From the NCBI GenBank assembly GCA_026168455.1, contig CM047425.1:6422001-6486000 (forward strand): DNA of 64,000 nucleotides, given 5' to 3'. Below the pieces are notes generated by a model, which saw only the letters and a program-made list of their open reading frames with translations, made no database searches and was not told where the DNA came from. The stretch comes from Theocolax elegans (lineage: Eukaryota > Arthropoda > Insecta > Hymenoptera > Cerocephalidae). Of this stretch, positions 49,841-63,340 are shown piece by piece. A program made the translations under genes and the position numbers. How positions within the stretch are numbered: the stretch's first letter is position 1; every line of letters starts with the position of its first letter.

Positions 49841-52489
49841 TTAAAAGTGAATACATCAGAATTACTTAGACAATAGGACGGTTTTAATGTATAGCTTTGT
49901 ACAATTGCACTTATAATATTTGTCTTTCTACGTAGGATGCAAATAGAAATTTGGAGGCATTAAACAAAATTTGAAAAAGGATGGGGTGTAACTAATTATT
50001 ATGTTATTTAAGTGTAAATTTCAAAATTTACGATACGTAGGGTTTAAAATATATTAAGAAATATAGGGAGGAATGGAATACAGAATATATTGGATTGGGG
50101 TCTACGGAAAATGGACTTGGAAATAATACCTCTGTCCAGTGTAATATATAACATCTCTTACACTTTTGAGCTATGTTCAGATAATAGAGCAAGGAAGGAT
50201 CTTGTGATATTCTGCGACATCTAATTCCGTTCGATTTATATTTATATTTCTATTAACATTAATTGATTCTACAATAATAAAATATTATATTTTTGTGATT
50301 AAGACACGTTACATATTCAACGATCTTGATTGCATTTATGCATGGTAATATTCGTCAAAATAAAGTAATCATGTATTTTACGTACGAAAATTTTGAACTT
50401 ATGTGCCTACAATATTTAAACGTTATGTACAGATGAATATTTTATCATTTTTGTCGTATAATTTTACCAAATTAAGTAATTTTGCAATAATGAAATGAGT
50501 TTGAAAAGTAATGTCATTATATATTCATATATCTTTGATCGTTGACTATGTATACATCCGTGTTCAATAACGAGACGAAGAGAGGTTCGTTTTCTTTGTC
50601 GAATGATTCATGAATAAATTAAAGCTTAGCAAATATTTGATACCGAACAAGTTTTTTTAATCAATTATTGATCGTTCGGTACTTCCGCGAGTAAAAAAAA
50701 TTTTGTCTTTACGTACATGTAAATGACTGGTATGAATTATAGGATTAAAAGTATAATTTGCATTATTCGATATTTATATATAGATTAGTATTCATAGTAT
50801 GTTACTTCAAATTATTCTTAGGGTTATACAAACTTTTTTCATATAAATTTAGAGGGCGCTACGTGATTAGGTATATTAATTTGTTCATGTAAAACTTGTT
50901 TATCGAAGAATCCAACCTTGTTCCTTAGCATTAAATTTTTAGTACAAATAAGCTATTCATCTTTCATACCAGCAAAATATTCCCGCATCCTGAAGGCAAA
51001 AAGATACGAACAAAAAGTACGATTTCTTTTTCACGTATATGTGTATATATACCCTCTGGTGTACGTTTAAATCTACACCACCTCTTTTTTGTATATTCCA
51101 ACAAAAGGACCTTAGCTTCCATTATACAATTGTGTGGGTTGCAGGTGTTTGCCCTCTACATCATTGCGAAATGAAAGACAGACCGTGTTGTAAAAGAGGT
51201 GGCAAAAACGTATGATCGTTATCGAAGTAATTCTACGAATTAATCCTATATAAATTAGTATTTGTAGATTTTCGAATTAAGAGTTTGCGAGCTTTCATTT
51301 TTCTTTTAACTTCGCGAGTAATGAGTTTTTCTGTTTTTCTACAATTTTATTGTAGAAAAATTGGATGTTGGTTATAAATCTTTCGGCACCTTCGGTAACT
51401 CCTGGAGATTGGCTAGTTACAAATTAGGTTTTTTTTTCTACATACTTTGTCGTATTGTACGTTCAAAGTAATAGTTATTGAATTTAAACTAATATTTATT
51501 TTGGAGGTTTACAAAATTTTGAATTGAAATCAATTATATACTTAAATAAATTAATTGGCTAACGTGTGTAAACCAGCTACGTAAATTTAAAGTTTCTACT
51601 TCCAGCTTTAAATATTATATTTCAAATGTGAAATATATCACAATTGCTATTGTTTAAAGTGAAATTTTTGTCAAATAATTAAGCACCTGTGCGTATAAAA
51701 CTGTTACAATTCTTAAAAAAGAAGATAGTACATTTTTTTATATTAAAACGCGAAAATAAAAAATTAAATTGTCCACTTTTTATTTCACCTAGTGTATGTA
51801 AATTGAAGATAAAACGGGATAACGCTTGCACTAAAATAAAAGAAGTGTGGAATTAAAGAGATGCACAAGGTTTTCAAGAGAAAAAAGATCCATGGCAGTT
51901 GTAACTCGATACACGCTTTCAAAATATGAAAGTTAAGACAACTAGGTGCTATACACACGTACTTATATATATATATATATATATATAAACGCGTGCATGA
52001 AAAAAGAAGAGAAGTTAAAAATTTGATTTAATATTCTTCATTTCTTTAGTCAATTAAGATGAGCTCATAAATCAAGGTATAAGTATACCAGATTATTTTT
52101 GTTTTAATTAAATATTGTAGTACTTTGTACAATTATGTGAAAAGAACGTAAATAATTTGAAATTGTAGGAACGTTTGTTTTTATTATGCGTAATTAATCT
52201 AATAGCGGTTAAAAGAAATTTTGTATGCGCAAATTTTTCAAGGAATTTAATTGGATAATACTGTATAAACCCTTACTAAAATTATATCAGATCTTTATTT
52301 AAAATTGCGTTATTTTGAAAATTAATAATTTTTTGTTGATAGACTTTTAATTATATTGTCGTTGAGATATAATAATTAATTTCCTCATCAATATAATATT
52401 ATCGGTAACAGGATTTTTAGTCGATTAAAAGCGTAGTAAGTTCCATTGAGATATATTGACTTAGTAGTACGTGACTTGTAGATCTGAGG

Positions 52490-52681
52490 ATGGCTGATGC
52501 CATTGAACGATACACTGGATTTACCAAACCCTTGACCAATGAACTCACTAAGGGCTGTCAAGATGTGGTCGCGCCTTCCCAAACTCTGATCAAACACCCT
52601 GGTAAATTTACAGAGTTGCGAGCTCCAATGGAGAATAACGATCGAAACGCACATTTATATAATAGTTGTAATTCCATATAA
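52490..52681 (+). other. Short open frame of unknown status (63 codons)
   Basis: A 63-residue frame starting MADAIERYTGFTKPL, with a purine-rich context before ATG and noticeably lower AT content than its flanks, which are strongly AT-rich. I do not recognise the protein. The opposite strand is also open (52388-52654), so the composition, not coding, may explain both. It could be an exon fragment, a retrocopy or chance. Confidence 0.2.
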
Positions 52682-52958
52682 ACTATTGTTTAAATTTCAA
52701 TGTAGATTATTGTAATTATTTCATTGATCTTCGTAACATTTATTATCGATAATTTTATATTGAAATCGATCGAAATTTAGTAGATTATTTTTTAATAATA
52801 TTCGTTCATGGTATGAGTTTAAATTATCATAATTATTTTTTTAATTTTTGTTACTTGCATTGTATAAGTATACTTTTTAACGGCACACGAGTTTTAAATT
52901 CAAGAAAATAAATATGTTAAATTATAGGTGACACCAAAAGGTCATTGCCCTTTATTTG

Positions 52959-53070
52959 AATATTATCGATGCATTCAAAAATGTCACTAGAAAGAAATTT
53001 GACTCTTAAAATGGTAAGAAAATTAGAGTCGAATTTCCTTTCAATATTACTTTTGAATGTATCAATATTT
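52959..53070. mobile_element. Short imperfect hairpin element
   Basis: Arms 52959-53007 and 53023-53070 are inverted copies at roughly 75% identity, sharing CATTCAAAA and GAAATTYGACTCT on a 15-base loop. It lies just left of the TTAA element at 53229. Confidence 0.45.
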
Positions 53071-53228
53071 TTATTTGAATATTAGTATTTTGCACAGTGA
53101 CACAAACGAAGGATAATGTTCTTTTAATTTTCATGATTTACCACATTTATTTAATTAGAATAGTTTTTTTCATCGATTAATGCCTGAATTCACTCGGTCT
53201 ATAACAAATGAGTATGCCATCTGCTTAA

Positions 53229-53369
53229 CCTTCAGACTACCGGGATTTTAGGAATGACATCGCCCTTTAAAAGTGTCCGAATTGTTGTCTTGTATCATGT
53301 GTGAGTTAAATACAAAGTTCATATCACAGAACTGATGGCCGATATTTCGGGTTCTCGGCAGTCTAAATG
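53229..53369. mobile_element. TTAA-flanked 141-bp MITE with CCTTCAGACTACCGGG ends
   Basis: TTAA lies at 53225-53228 and 53370-53373. Left end CCTTCAGACTACCGGGA; complement of right end CATTTAGACTGCCGAGA (13 of 17 match). It is too short to encode anything. The ends resemble piggyBac-type termini and differ from the other TTAA families in the window. Confidence 0.7.
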
Positions 53370-55532
53370 TTAAATCGATTAAAATATATATTTTTTCATA
53401 ATTCCACATTTATTGCAATTTTCATTAACTTTAGTTAGTTCTGAAACGTAACTACCATAAAAGTCGAGTAAAGATAAAAAATGATCCCTTAAAAGTACTA
53501 AATAAATATTTCATGTTAAAAGTAAACGTTTATTCGAGTCACGGTGACACACATCGCTATACGTGCGTCGAACGATGTAGCATAAAAGTCAAGTTAAAAT
53601 AACCCGTTACTCGTTCGTTTCGTCTAATCTTAATTTTTAAAAACTTTTTCGAACGAACGTATATCTTGGTGTAACGTATATAGAGACCGTAGGGTGAAGT
53701 TACTAGAGGTCCTAAATAAAAATCGATTGTACACGGATATTCGACGCTACAAAAAAAGAAGAATATCGAGTAAAAAAAAATACATATATACAACCGCACG
53801 TGGTAGACGATTGCTCAGATCCAATTTCCGTATAAAAAGAGTACGTGTACAGGCTTTATTTGATAAAATTTAAATTAAAGAATAACTATAGATTTTGTGA
53901 ACTGAAAACAAGCACTGTTTGTAGAGGATGGTTTTATTTATTTTTATTAAAGTGATCCTTTTTAATTCAATAATTTCAACAATATGAATATAAAATTTAA
54001 GAGATCGTTGGAACATTTATGAAAGTATCTGATAATTTTGAACGCGTGTGTAATATTGATAATACTTAGGAGTAAGATTGAATAAAATGAATGGTAACAA
54101 ATTGTTGCGGTATAAATAATGAAATGGAAAAGTACGTGTGCGCGAGAACAATTAGAAAAATGAGATAGAGAATGAGGAATTAAAAATAAAAGTTAAACAT
54201 ACACGAAACTCTATTACATTGAAATACATTTGAAACGACGCTAATTCCGCGCTTAAAATTCGTCGCGTCGCTCATTAAGATTACTCGTTCCTTTTCCTCT
54301 ACCAACAAAGTCTCGGGGAAATTCGTAAACCTTTGTTAGCAATCTCGAATTCATGCTCCTATAAACACAGGCATTCAACTCCCACCCCTCCATAGAGTAA
54401 GCTTTGCTCCTTTAAATCCTCGACAGCGCGTACTCGGCAATCACCTCGACGAGGAGCCGTTTATTCGGGAGGGCGAAAACGCGGCTGGCCAACCTCGCGA
54501 CAAAACGACAAAATCACGAAACCTAGCGCATAAATTACTGTAATACTGAGAATCGTGCTGTTCGTACGAGGCGTTCTACCGAAAATCCCACTTGGTCCCA
54601 TTCGATTAAACTTTAATCGTCGGCGCTTATGCGAAAACAAAATTTAATTCATTATCATTTGTTGAAAGGGTGACGCCCTGAAATATCGTCTTCAAGATTA
54701 TTTTTTTAATTTATCAAATTTAATAAAGTGGTTTTTTTTCACGAGATACTGAATTTTACAATTTTTTATCTTATTATAACAAATATATTTAATTTATGCT
54801 ACATATATTAACAAATTAAAGAAACCGCAAAAAATTTAATGAAAATTAAACTTCTTTTTTTTTTTAAATATTAAAAGAAAGGGAGACAAACGAAAGAATT
54901 GAGATGGTTAAAACGGGTCTCTTACCATCAACGATTAAGTGAGCATTAGCCGACGAATAATTTTCACGCTAAGTAAAAACTGACTAAAAGCTCGTTAAGT
55001 TTTCTGCTTGAGTGGAATGCAATGAGAAGATAATCGGAGGTTTACACTGAATTGCACTAAAACTAACTTAGATCTTAGTTTTAGTGGAATTTAATTTTGA
55101 AAATGGTTGAATATTACACACAGAGGAACATTGTATTTGTTAATAAAATAAGATTAATTTAAAACTGCGACGGTCCGACGTATATCAATTATACTTGAAG
55201 AATCAACGTCGAGTCTGTAATGTAATAAAATAATTCGAGGCGGGCAGCACTCGATCGAAAGTAACGATTGTTTAGCTACTGTTTATAATCAGCTTATCCC
55301 GGGTAGCACTTTGAAAGAGCTCGCACCCATAGATCGAAAAGAAACAAAGAGAGGAAAGGAAGAAGAAAGGCAAAAGTCGGATTTCGCCTCGTATTACGCT
55401 TAAATAGCGTATAGTTTTCGTCAGAGAGGTCGAGCGAAAGAGAGACCGTATTAAGTTTCCCGGTTTCTGGATTGGATCCTGCGAGTTTGTATATAGGTAC
55501 GTCTAGCTAGGAGGGAGCGAATAGAGTGGCCC

Positions 55533-55800
55533 TTGAATTTTAACTCGATCGACGTGCCGCTGCGCCTGGGATTAGCACTTGTTGCGCGACGCGCACGACT
55601 GCGCTCTGCCACGCGGTGTCGCGTGAATATATATATATATGTATGTATGTATATATATACATTTAGTATTATGTGTGTATATAAATGTATATATCAACGT
55701 CTCGCAGGAGAGAAGTGTCTCGCTCCGGCGCCTCCCTTTTCCGGGGAGAGGTTAACTCCAACGGTTCGCGCCGGTGCGGAAGATTGCGCCAGTACTCCCG
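55533..55800. promoter_or_regulatory. GC-richer, CpG-rich island
   Basis: Two GC-rich blocks (55548-55625 and 55700-55800) with many CG dinucleotides flank a TA/TG-rich run. In an AT-rich insect genome such islands often mark a promoter or 5' exon. Short open frames on the + strand here have no recognisable motif. Confidence 0.3.
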
Positions 55801-55989
55801 TGTGCAGTATACACATAGATATTTTGAATTTTCGTTAAATCCACTGTACCGAGCTGTGGTTACATTATTTTATCTTTTTTTAAAGGTCTACCCTCTGCCC
55901 CATTATTATTATATCTTATTACTAAACATCTGCAGACTTTATTTCTAAAACAGTATAAAATACTTGAGAAGGCCAGGCACGCATTTTAC

Positions 55990-56631
55990 CTGTAAAACTC
56001 ATTAAAATTAAATATTTTAATTAAAAGTTTAATTCATTGTAATATTATTATTGTAAACTTTTTGAAATTTTTTTTAGAAAAATTGACAACATGGAACCAT
56101 TAAAATTGTACTCGCACAGTATTCGTACTCACTTACCGTAACGTTTATTTTTCACTTTTCATAGGATTGGCCTGAAATTTTGACGAAATCTTCTCTAAAT
56201 TCATTGTTAGAAAGTAAGAGGAATATAATTACAAAAAAATGAATTTAATGTTATTCACAAAAAAATTTTGATTTTTATGCAATTTTTTAACAATATTTGT
56301 TAAAATAAAGTTTAAAAAAAAAATGAAAAATCTTTTATGATTTCTGTTCCATTTACTTTCTAACAATGAATTTAGAGAAACTTTTTTCAAAATATCAGGC
56401 CAATCCTATAAAAACTCAAATAAACCCTACGATAAACAAGTACGAATACTGATTTTAGGTTTTCCGCTGAACCAAGGATTCTGATAGTTTCATGTTGTCA
56501 ATTTTTCTAACCAAAATTTGAAAATTTTCACAAAAATAATATCTTAATTTATGTATATCAATATATTCTGTATTACTTCTGTATTAAATTAAACTTTTAA
56601 TTAAAATTTTTAATTTTAATGAATTTTACAG
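55990..56631. mobile_element. 640-bp palindromic foldback element
   Basis: The outer arms 55990-56034 and 56587-56631 are inverted copies with 2 mismatches in 45 positions. Inner arms pair as well: TTAGAAAAATTGACAACATG (56074) with its complement ending 56510, ATAGGATTGGCCTGA (56161) with 56395-56409, and TTCTCTAAATTCATTGTTAG (56191) with its complement near 56355-56380. The loop is about 130 AT-rich bases. No coding frame is present. It is a foldback transposon or a source of long hairpin RNA. Confidence 0.75.
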
Positions 56632-59600
56632 ATGAGACATTGTCTAGCCCAGTTGAAGGTTTATGTGTTTTAAGATCTTTAGATTTGGGGTGCTAAAATT
56701 TCATTACAAAATAGTGATGTGTACATTGTAATTGAATATATTATAACGAGATTGTACGGTACGAAAAAATTCAAGTCCCGAGGGAGATCTTAACTGAGAA
56801 GATATTGGAAATTCGAGTGTCCCTTGGGATGTCAATTATTTTTTTCGTCTCGTTTAATCTTATTTTAATTTAATTACAATTCACGGAAAGTAATTTTCTT
56901 ACTTCCTCTCAAGTTTAGGTAGACGACAATTTGTTTATTCGGCAGCACGTATATTACACACAGTTTGATACTGTAAAGAAATTATGGTTTGTACGAGGTT
57001 AACGATCTTTTTACGTAAAAGAAATTTGATCGTGCGTAGGGATCTTGTAACTAAATAGCTCATCATGCCATGTAAGTTCAAATAACAGACTACTATCTCT
57101 TAAAAAATACTTTATTTCAAGCAAGAGTATAAATATTTTCCTTCTTAATTAAGATTTAAACGGCTTATCAGATTTAGTACAAATGGTTTAAAGTACTAAT
57201 TTGTCTTAAACATATATATAGGTATCTAGATAATTCATTAAGTTTATTGTTACTACTGGAATCAATCATACACTTGAAAAATTCCATTAGATTATCCAAT
57301 AAATGGTAATAGTAAAGAAAATGATACGAGTGTACCTTGAATAAAAAAAATAGGTTTCGCTACTTTTATTTTAGGTAAAATTTTTCACAGCCCAGGAGAA
57401 AATGGAAAACCCAATATAAGGACAAGGGATTTTCACAGGTACGACAAAAAGCTACCTCCATTCAATATATTCAGAAACAAATATAAAAGTTGCAGCATAA
57501 GCATTTTTTTGACCACGCCTCGATAACTCAGCTCTCCCTCTCTGTCTTTCTCCTCTCCCTTGGATATTTTCGGTCGTCCACTTCTCTCCTCGACCGTGTC
57601 TCTATCAATTTCCCAAACCATCGTCCGTATCGAGTTTGTGCCTTTGTCTTGCCCTTTAGAATGGAAACTTGAAAGCCAGCCAAATTTCCCAGCCTTCGCA
57701 CACGTGGTACGTGACCCCGCATATACCTAGCGTTTCTCCTTTAACCAACTTCCGGGAACACTTTTCCGGACTCCCAGCTAAAGGAAGCCTTCTGCGGTTG
57801 GAATAACGAGGGAACTGCGAATCACTTGGCTGAAGAGTATGTATACTATATATACCTGCTGCACGATGCGTTTAGATCAAACTGTTTTGCATAAAGGTCA
57901 GATATAACTTGTGCATGTCTCGCTTAGACCGTTATATTCGTTAAGTCGTACTATATACTGAGTTTTGGTAACGTTGATAAGACTTTCGACGGATGTGTCT
58001 CTTAAATTTCCGTTTTCTTTTATATTTCGCTTTTGTAGAATCTCAAAAAGTTTCATTAACTACAATATTAGTTCACTTTTCATTGTTATAAAATTTTAAT
58101 TCTTACGTGAAATAAGATCCCTTGCCCATTTAACGTTTTCAATTTCCTCTATCAAAAGTAACGTTTTTTATTTTTCCTTTTAATTCCCGTCAGGCTCTTT
58201 AAAAGAGCAATGATTGTTTTCTTTTTTTTTTACCGAGAAATTCATTTAGCCCGGAGGTTTTTTAATGTCCCGCGTAACGGATATCCCAGTGTCTTTGTGC
58301 AGTCTTTTTACTTTGCCGAGGGGTTTTGTTACCGTTCTAGAGGTTACATAAGAACGGTAGCAATTTTTGTTCTTAAAGCTACGTTGTTCATTGAGGGGAA
58401 AACACTGGATGATGTAAGATTCTTCGATATTTTTTTTAGCAGCGAAGAATACTGTAGAAAATTAATTTCGCGAAGAGCATGGGATGAAGGTTTAATTAAT
58501 TCATCCTTATGGGTCTTGTAATCCTCTGAAGTGGCTTGTCCTTCCGTGCCTTTGGATTTAAGGTACAAGCTATTTCATGGGTTTCGCTCCGGAGAAACTT
58601 TAGTTTTCAAAAATTCGACCTTTCTAACAAAATATGTTTAATTACGTTAATAAACTTTTATTAACTGTAGGTGAAATTATTTGCAGGCCCTTGTATTTGC
58701 TTTTAATTACAAATGTAAAGTTTCTTAGACAATAAAATAACGAGTTGTTATAGAAACGTAAAAAACATACCTACACCCTAAAGAAATTATTTTTTTAGTC
58801 AATATATTAATATTATTAAATTTCTATTAAGTGGGACCTGATTGTTTTTTTTTAGTTTTTAGATCTATAATTCATGTATAATTTTTGAGATATCTTTTAG
58901 TATCCATTATTTGACTCAAATTAATGACCGTTTAAACCGCACTAATTTCGGGTGTAATCCTCATGGAATTAATATAATAGGAAGATTAATTAAACCAAAT
59001 AGTAATAGTAAATATTGGCGATTGTTACTTGCAATGATGATTTAGAGCTCCATAATTAATCGAAGAACAATAACAAAGGAAATTAATTCGTTATAAACAA
59101 AATTTCTAGAATAATACGAAACGATAACATAACTTTAATCAACTATACGTCGTATCGTATAATAACATCGAATACACTCGAGTACGTAGCGAAGGGAATC
59201 TCAAGAAAAATTATTAACTCGACGTAAGTTAAAACGAAAGGAAATATAATAAAAGTTGATCTATACTTACAGATTGAATTTATCAGCGATACAAGCACTT
59301 TTAGCTAAGTAATATATTTGACCGCAGATACGACTCGAAACAATCTTTATTATATAGAAGAGACAAAACTATATCTTACAAAATTTTTCTATATCAATCT
59401 TTGAAATGTTATTTCCTTCTCAAAAGGCAATAGGACGTAGTTGAAAGTACAGACGACGTATAAGGTGGAAAAAGTTGAAAAAGCGTAGTCAGCAGCGAAA
59501 AAAAAAAATTGTAACCGAGTTTATCCGGACTTAAGATTTCAATTCGTGTATAGTACAGTGACATCGCGAGTGCTCCGTCATTCAAGTTTAAAATCAATTT

Positions 59601-61362
59601 GCTCTTAGAGGGAGCGAGAGAAAAGAGGTCTATCCCGATAGAGTTGAATTAAAATGAGAAAATAAAGAAGTGACCAATCTACACACCAGCTCAAAGTTAT
59701 GGTCGTTGGAAGTTTCAGAAGAGATTTGCCCGTAACCTAGAGTTAGTAAACTTTTGGTCTGGCGTTTGAGGGTTTACCTTCGGTTCAACTATTCCCATTA
59801 AGGTCAGCCAACTAGAAATTCGTCTAGAATATTAGGGTTAATCTACGTTGAAATTTTAATTTCGATCCACTTCGACAAGGCATTTTGTTGTTTTACGTAA
59901 ATCAAGATGTCGAGTCGAAATAGTTTACGCCTCCCTATCGATGCGGGATACCATTGTAATTAATACGCTAATCCCCTCATTTTAATCAAAATTTATTTGG
60001 TGTCACAATTTCATTTTCGTTACATTTTCTTTGACTACCCGCACGATAAAGAGCATGATAGTGAAATCTCAACTTGACCTACATGGATTAATTGTATGAT
60101 AATTTAGAATTTTTTTTTATGAAAAATAAAATTGGGTTAAGTACGGATTACGTTTAGTCTTGCTGAAGCTTTTAGTGTAAATATGTACTATATATATACC
60201 GTATGTATTTATTTAATAAAAATAAATTCATAATAATTAATGTAGAATTTTTTATAATAATCCGTATTACAATTAGTTAGTTAGGTAAATTACTACGAAT
60301 AGTTATGTCACATTAACGTTATGCATTTAATTATTAATTTAAAGTAAATGATTTTAATCTAGTTTATAGAGGAAACCAACAACCGAAATTCTCAGTGTCA
60401 GAATATCATAATTAAAGTGAACGAGTTGTTCGCAAATTGCAAATAATTCTCGTGACACTTGATATTCATAATATACAATTCACGATTTGATTATATTTTT
60501 TTCCTCGCCGTTGCATTGTAATTTCTCTAATGCATTATTCAATTAAATTTATAGATTTCGTGTCTCACTAAACTACGTGGATGACAATCTCCAATTTATA
60601 TAACGATGCGCATCAGCTTATTTTAATAATACGACAGAGCGTACTCGAGAAAATCCTTCAATATTTAACAGTACGTGTAAATTCTTAATACAGCAAAAAA
60701 TCATTAAGGTTCAAAAAGTACATGAAAATAATATTAGAAATGATCTTACAAAACAATTAGAAATAAAAATCTACAAGCTTTAATGGTCTCACAATTAATA
60801 TTATAATCAACCAACTAAACTTATTTACTCTCTCTAAGTACCTTCTGATATGACGCTCGTAAAAAATTGGTGAGACCTTCCTTTTTTCATTAGAGATAGG
60901 ATTAGTGAAAAATATACCTGCACTAATTGGAAAATAATACAAGGATCAACATTTATCATTAAATCTCCAGCGCAAAAAAAAATCGAGTGAACGTCTGGTT
61001 CATTACACTTAATCCTACCCTAACTCTTAACCTCTTTTCAACCGTACAAAACGATTCAATGAATGGAGCATCGAGAGATCGCTCGCTTTATTATACCTTA
61101 TCCGCAGAAAAAAAAGAAAACCAGGTCGTAGGATAAAAAAAATGAAACGAAGAAAAAAAAATTGGGTATAGGGAACGAGGGGCGCACAGGTATAGGGAGG
61201 GTAAAAGACCATTCGGAAATGTACAACCTGGCCGTAAAAATTCTTCAAAGCAAATTCAATATCCCGACCCTAAAAGCCGATTCGATGAATGAAGCGTTAT
61301 TGGAAAATTACCTCGATTCGTAACAACACCTTTTGTCAAAGCTCCGCCCGTATATACACACA

Positions 61363-61400
61363 TGCACACATGCACACACACACACACACATACACACACG
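61363..61400. repeat. (CA)n microsatellite
   Basis: CA-rich dinucleotide run with small interruptions. Confidence 0.85.
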
Positions 61401-62279
61401 TCGAATCGTTCGCGCTCCATTATATCGAATCTCGCGAAAATCAATCAGCCGTCGACAATACACCGGACGCATCGAACCTGCTCAGTCTCTTTCCCTATGT
61501 TCGGTTAATGCCTTTGAAATTACTCCCCCTTGGTTCTCCATCCACGTGTACATTCACCTGACGTAACGCTACTTCGAAATGCCACCGATTATGCTTGCGG
61601 TATTAATGTATTTGCTCATTAAACGGGATATATCGTCCATGTATTATTGGAGTCAAAGATTTGCTTTCTGCGGTTTGCTTCTGTCGCGCATGGAATTTGA
61701 TCTCTCAGCTAATTCCGCTATGTTAGAAGTGTGTGGGTTGCGTGACCATTAATTTCTAAATTGTGCAAATCTGGCGAATGTATACCTATATATATATATA
61801 CCTAGAGAATCCTGTTGTGACGATTCTACGTTTGAAAAATTTTTAATTTAAAAGAGAAAATGACAACGATAAATTACAGTAAATTAAAATTTACCAACGC
61901 CAATAAGAGCCCTAAACCGTATAAATAGCATTATTAAATTTTCCAGGAGTGCAATAACGAAGTAAACCGCATTTATCCTAATCCGCAGCTTCCGGATTAA
62001 TTTCGTGTTACAATATTTACACAGTCGGTTATTAAAGATTCTTAACACTACCTAGCTTCAGCTTTTAAGCTTTTTAAACAGTTAACCAATCATTTTCGCG
62101 AATTAACAAAAGTTACATTTTGATTATCTAGAGCGCATAGGTCATCGTAAAACATACCTTAAAACCACATGAAATAGAGCAGTCCACATGTCGATCTGCC
62201 AAAAAAAAAACCGAGAAAAACAGGAAAAGAACATCACCAGAGAATCGAGAACGTAGTGGTGTGACGCAAAAGGTCAGGT

Positions 62280-62800
62280 TAATGCAGCCATCGAGTACGC
62301 GACAGAGGGTAACGAAGGCCGCGAGTATTAGCGGAAATGTGTATATCTATAGGTGCAGGGGGTGGTCGTAATGGCCGAGAGTCGCCGGAGCATAAACTGC
62401 GCCGTGGCAGTTAATTTCTGGTCTAGCTTATGCAGCACCCATAGACCCACACACCCTCACACAGGTACGTAGACCGAGAGGAGTATCGCCTGTGTAATCA
62501 TATATTTTTCGACGACCGCAAATCCCTGTGAGCTGGTCTTGCGTTAACAGATGTTGACGCCCACGGGTAGTGGGGCGCGAGGTTCGACTCGCCCCAAGGT
62601 TTGACCGTACCTCGGTTACCCGTTGGTACCGGTCACGGGAGGCGGGGGGGGGGGGAGAGGCCCGAACTTGCGATGCGGTTGTTGGGCACGATGCGAACCT
62701 CGAGGGTGTCGCTCGCCAAGGCTACGCGCGGATATAGATGGTAATTGGATTCGACAGGAGATCATTCCGGGGATCGTTACTCTCTACATCTCTAGCTCCT
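62280..62800. promoter_or_regulatory. GC-rich island with poly-G tract
   Basis: This is the most GC-rich part of the right half of the window. It includes a hairpin-forming GGTTCGACTCGCC segment near 62580-62600, a run of twelve G (62644-62655), and a possible splice donor after CACACAG (GTACGT at about 62465). No long frame is convincing. It may be a promoter, 5'UTR exon or enhancer of a gene outside the window. Confidence 0.3.
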
Positions 62801-63315
62801 ATGGCTAATGAGGCTGGTTATCTCGATTTTACAAATTTCGGAATTCACCGGCCGAGGAATATATTACGGGATTATTAATACGTGATTCTTACATCGTATG
62901 TGGGTTTTCAATCAGTATCAGTTATTTGGTAGAGTGAAATTTTCAATAATCTATATGTGAAACGCATTATTCCACCGTAACGTAAAATATCGCAAGTGTT
63001 GATATACCTATAGACATGTGAAACGAATGCTCGAAATTTTACAAACGCAATAAAATCCTTGGACTATAGGTTTTAAGAATTATACCTCTTTGAAGAGAGA
63101 AGGTATACAAGCCTGAGCCCCATCTTATGCAAACTCAAGTATAGTAGAAGGTCCTCTTACTACGAGTCGTTCCGGATGAGAAAGTCGAAAGGACCTGAAG
63201 ATCCGTGAGAGCTCCCGCGCGTGACGTCACTTGGATGCGCGCGCAAAATCTCTACGCCAGTTGGCATGGCAACCGGACCGATCTCTACAGTAACAGTACA
63301 CGTAAACCTAGTCCT

Positions 63316-63340
63316 ACACATACACACACACACACACATA
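63316..63340. repeat. (CA)n microsatellite
   Basis: CA dinucleotide run followed by TA repeats. Confidence 0.85.

Noticed and set aside
58210..58521. 103-codon + strand frame
   Set aside because: Hydrophobic and aromatic mix without any family motif; opposite strand also open.
62570..62610. Possible tRNA gene from the GGTTCGACTCGCC segment
   Set aside because: Only a T-arm-like hairpin is present; no acceptor stem, D arm or anticodon arm could be built.
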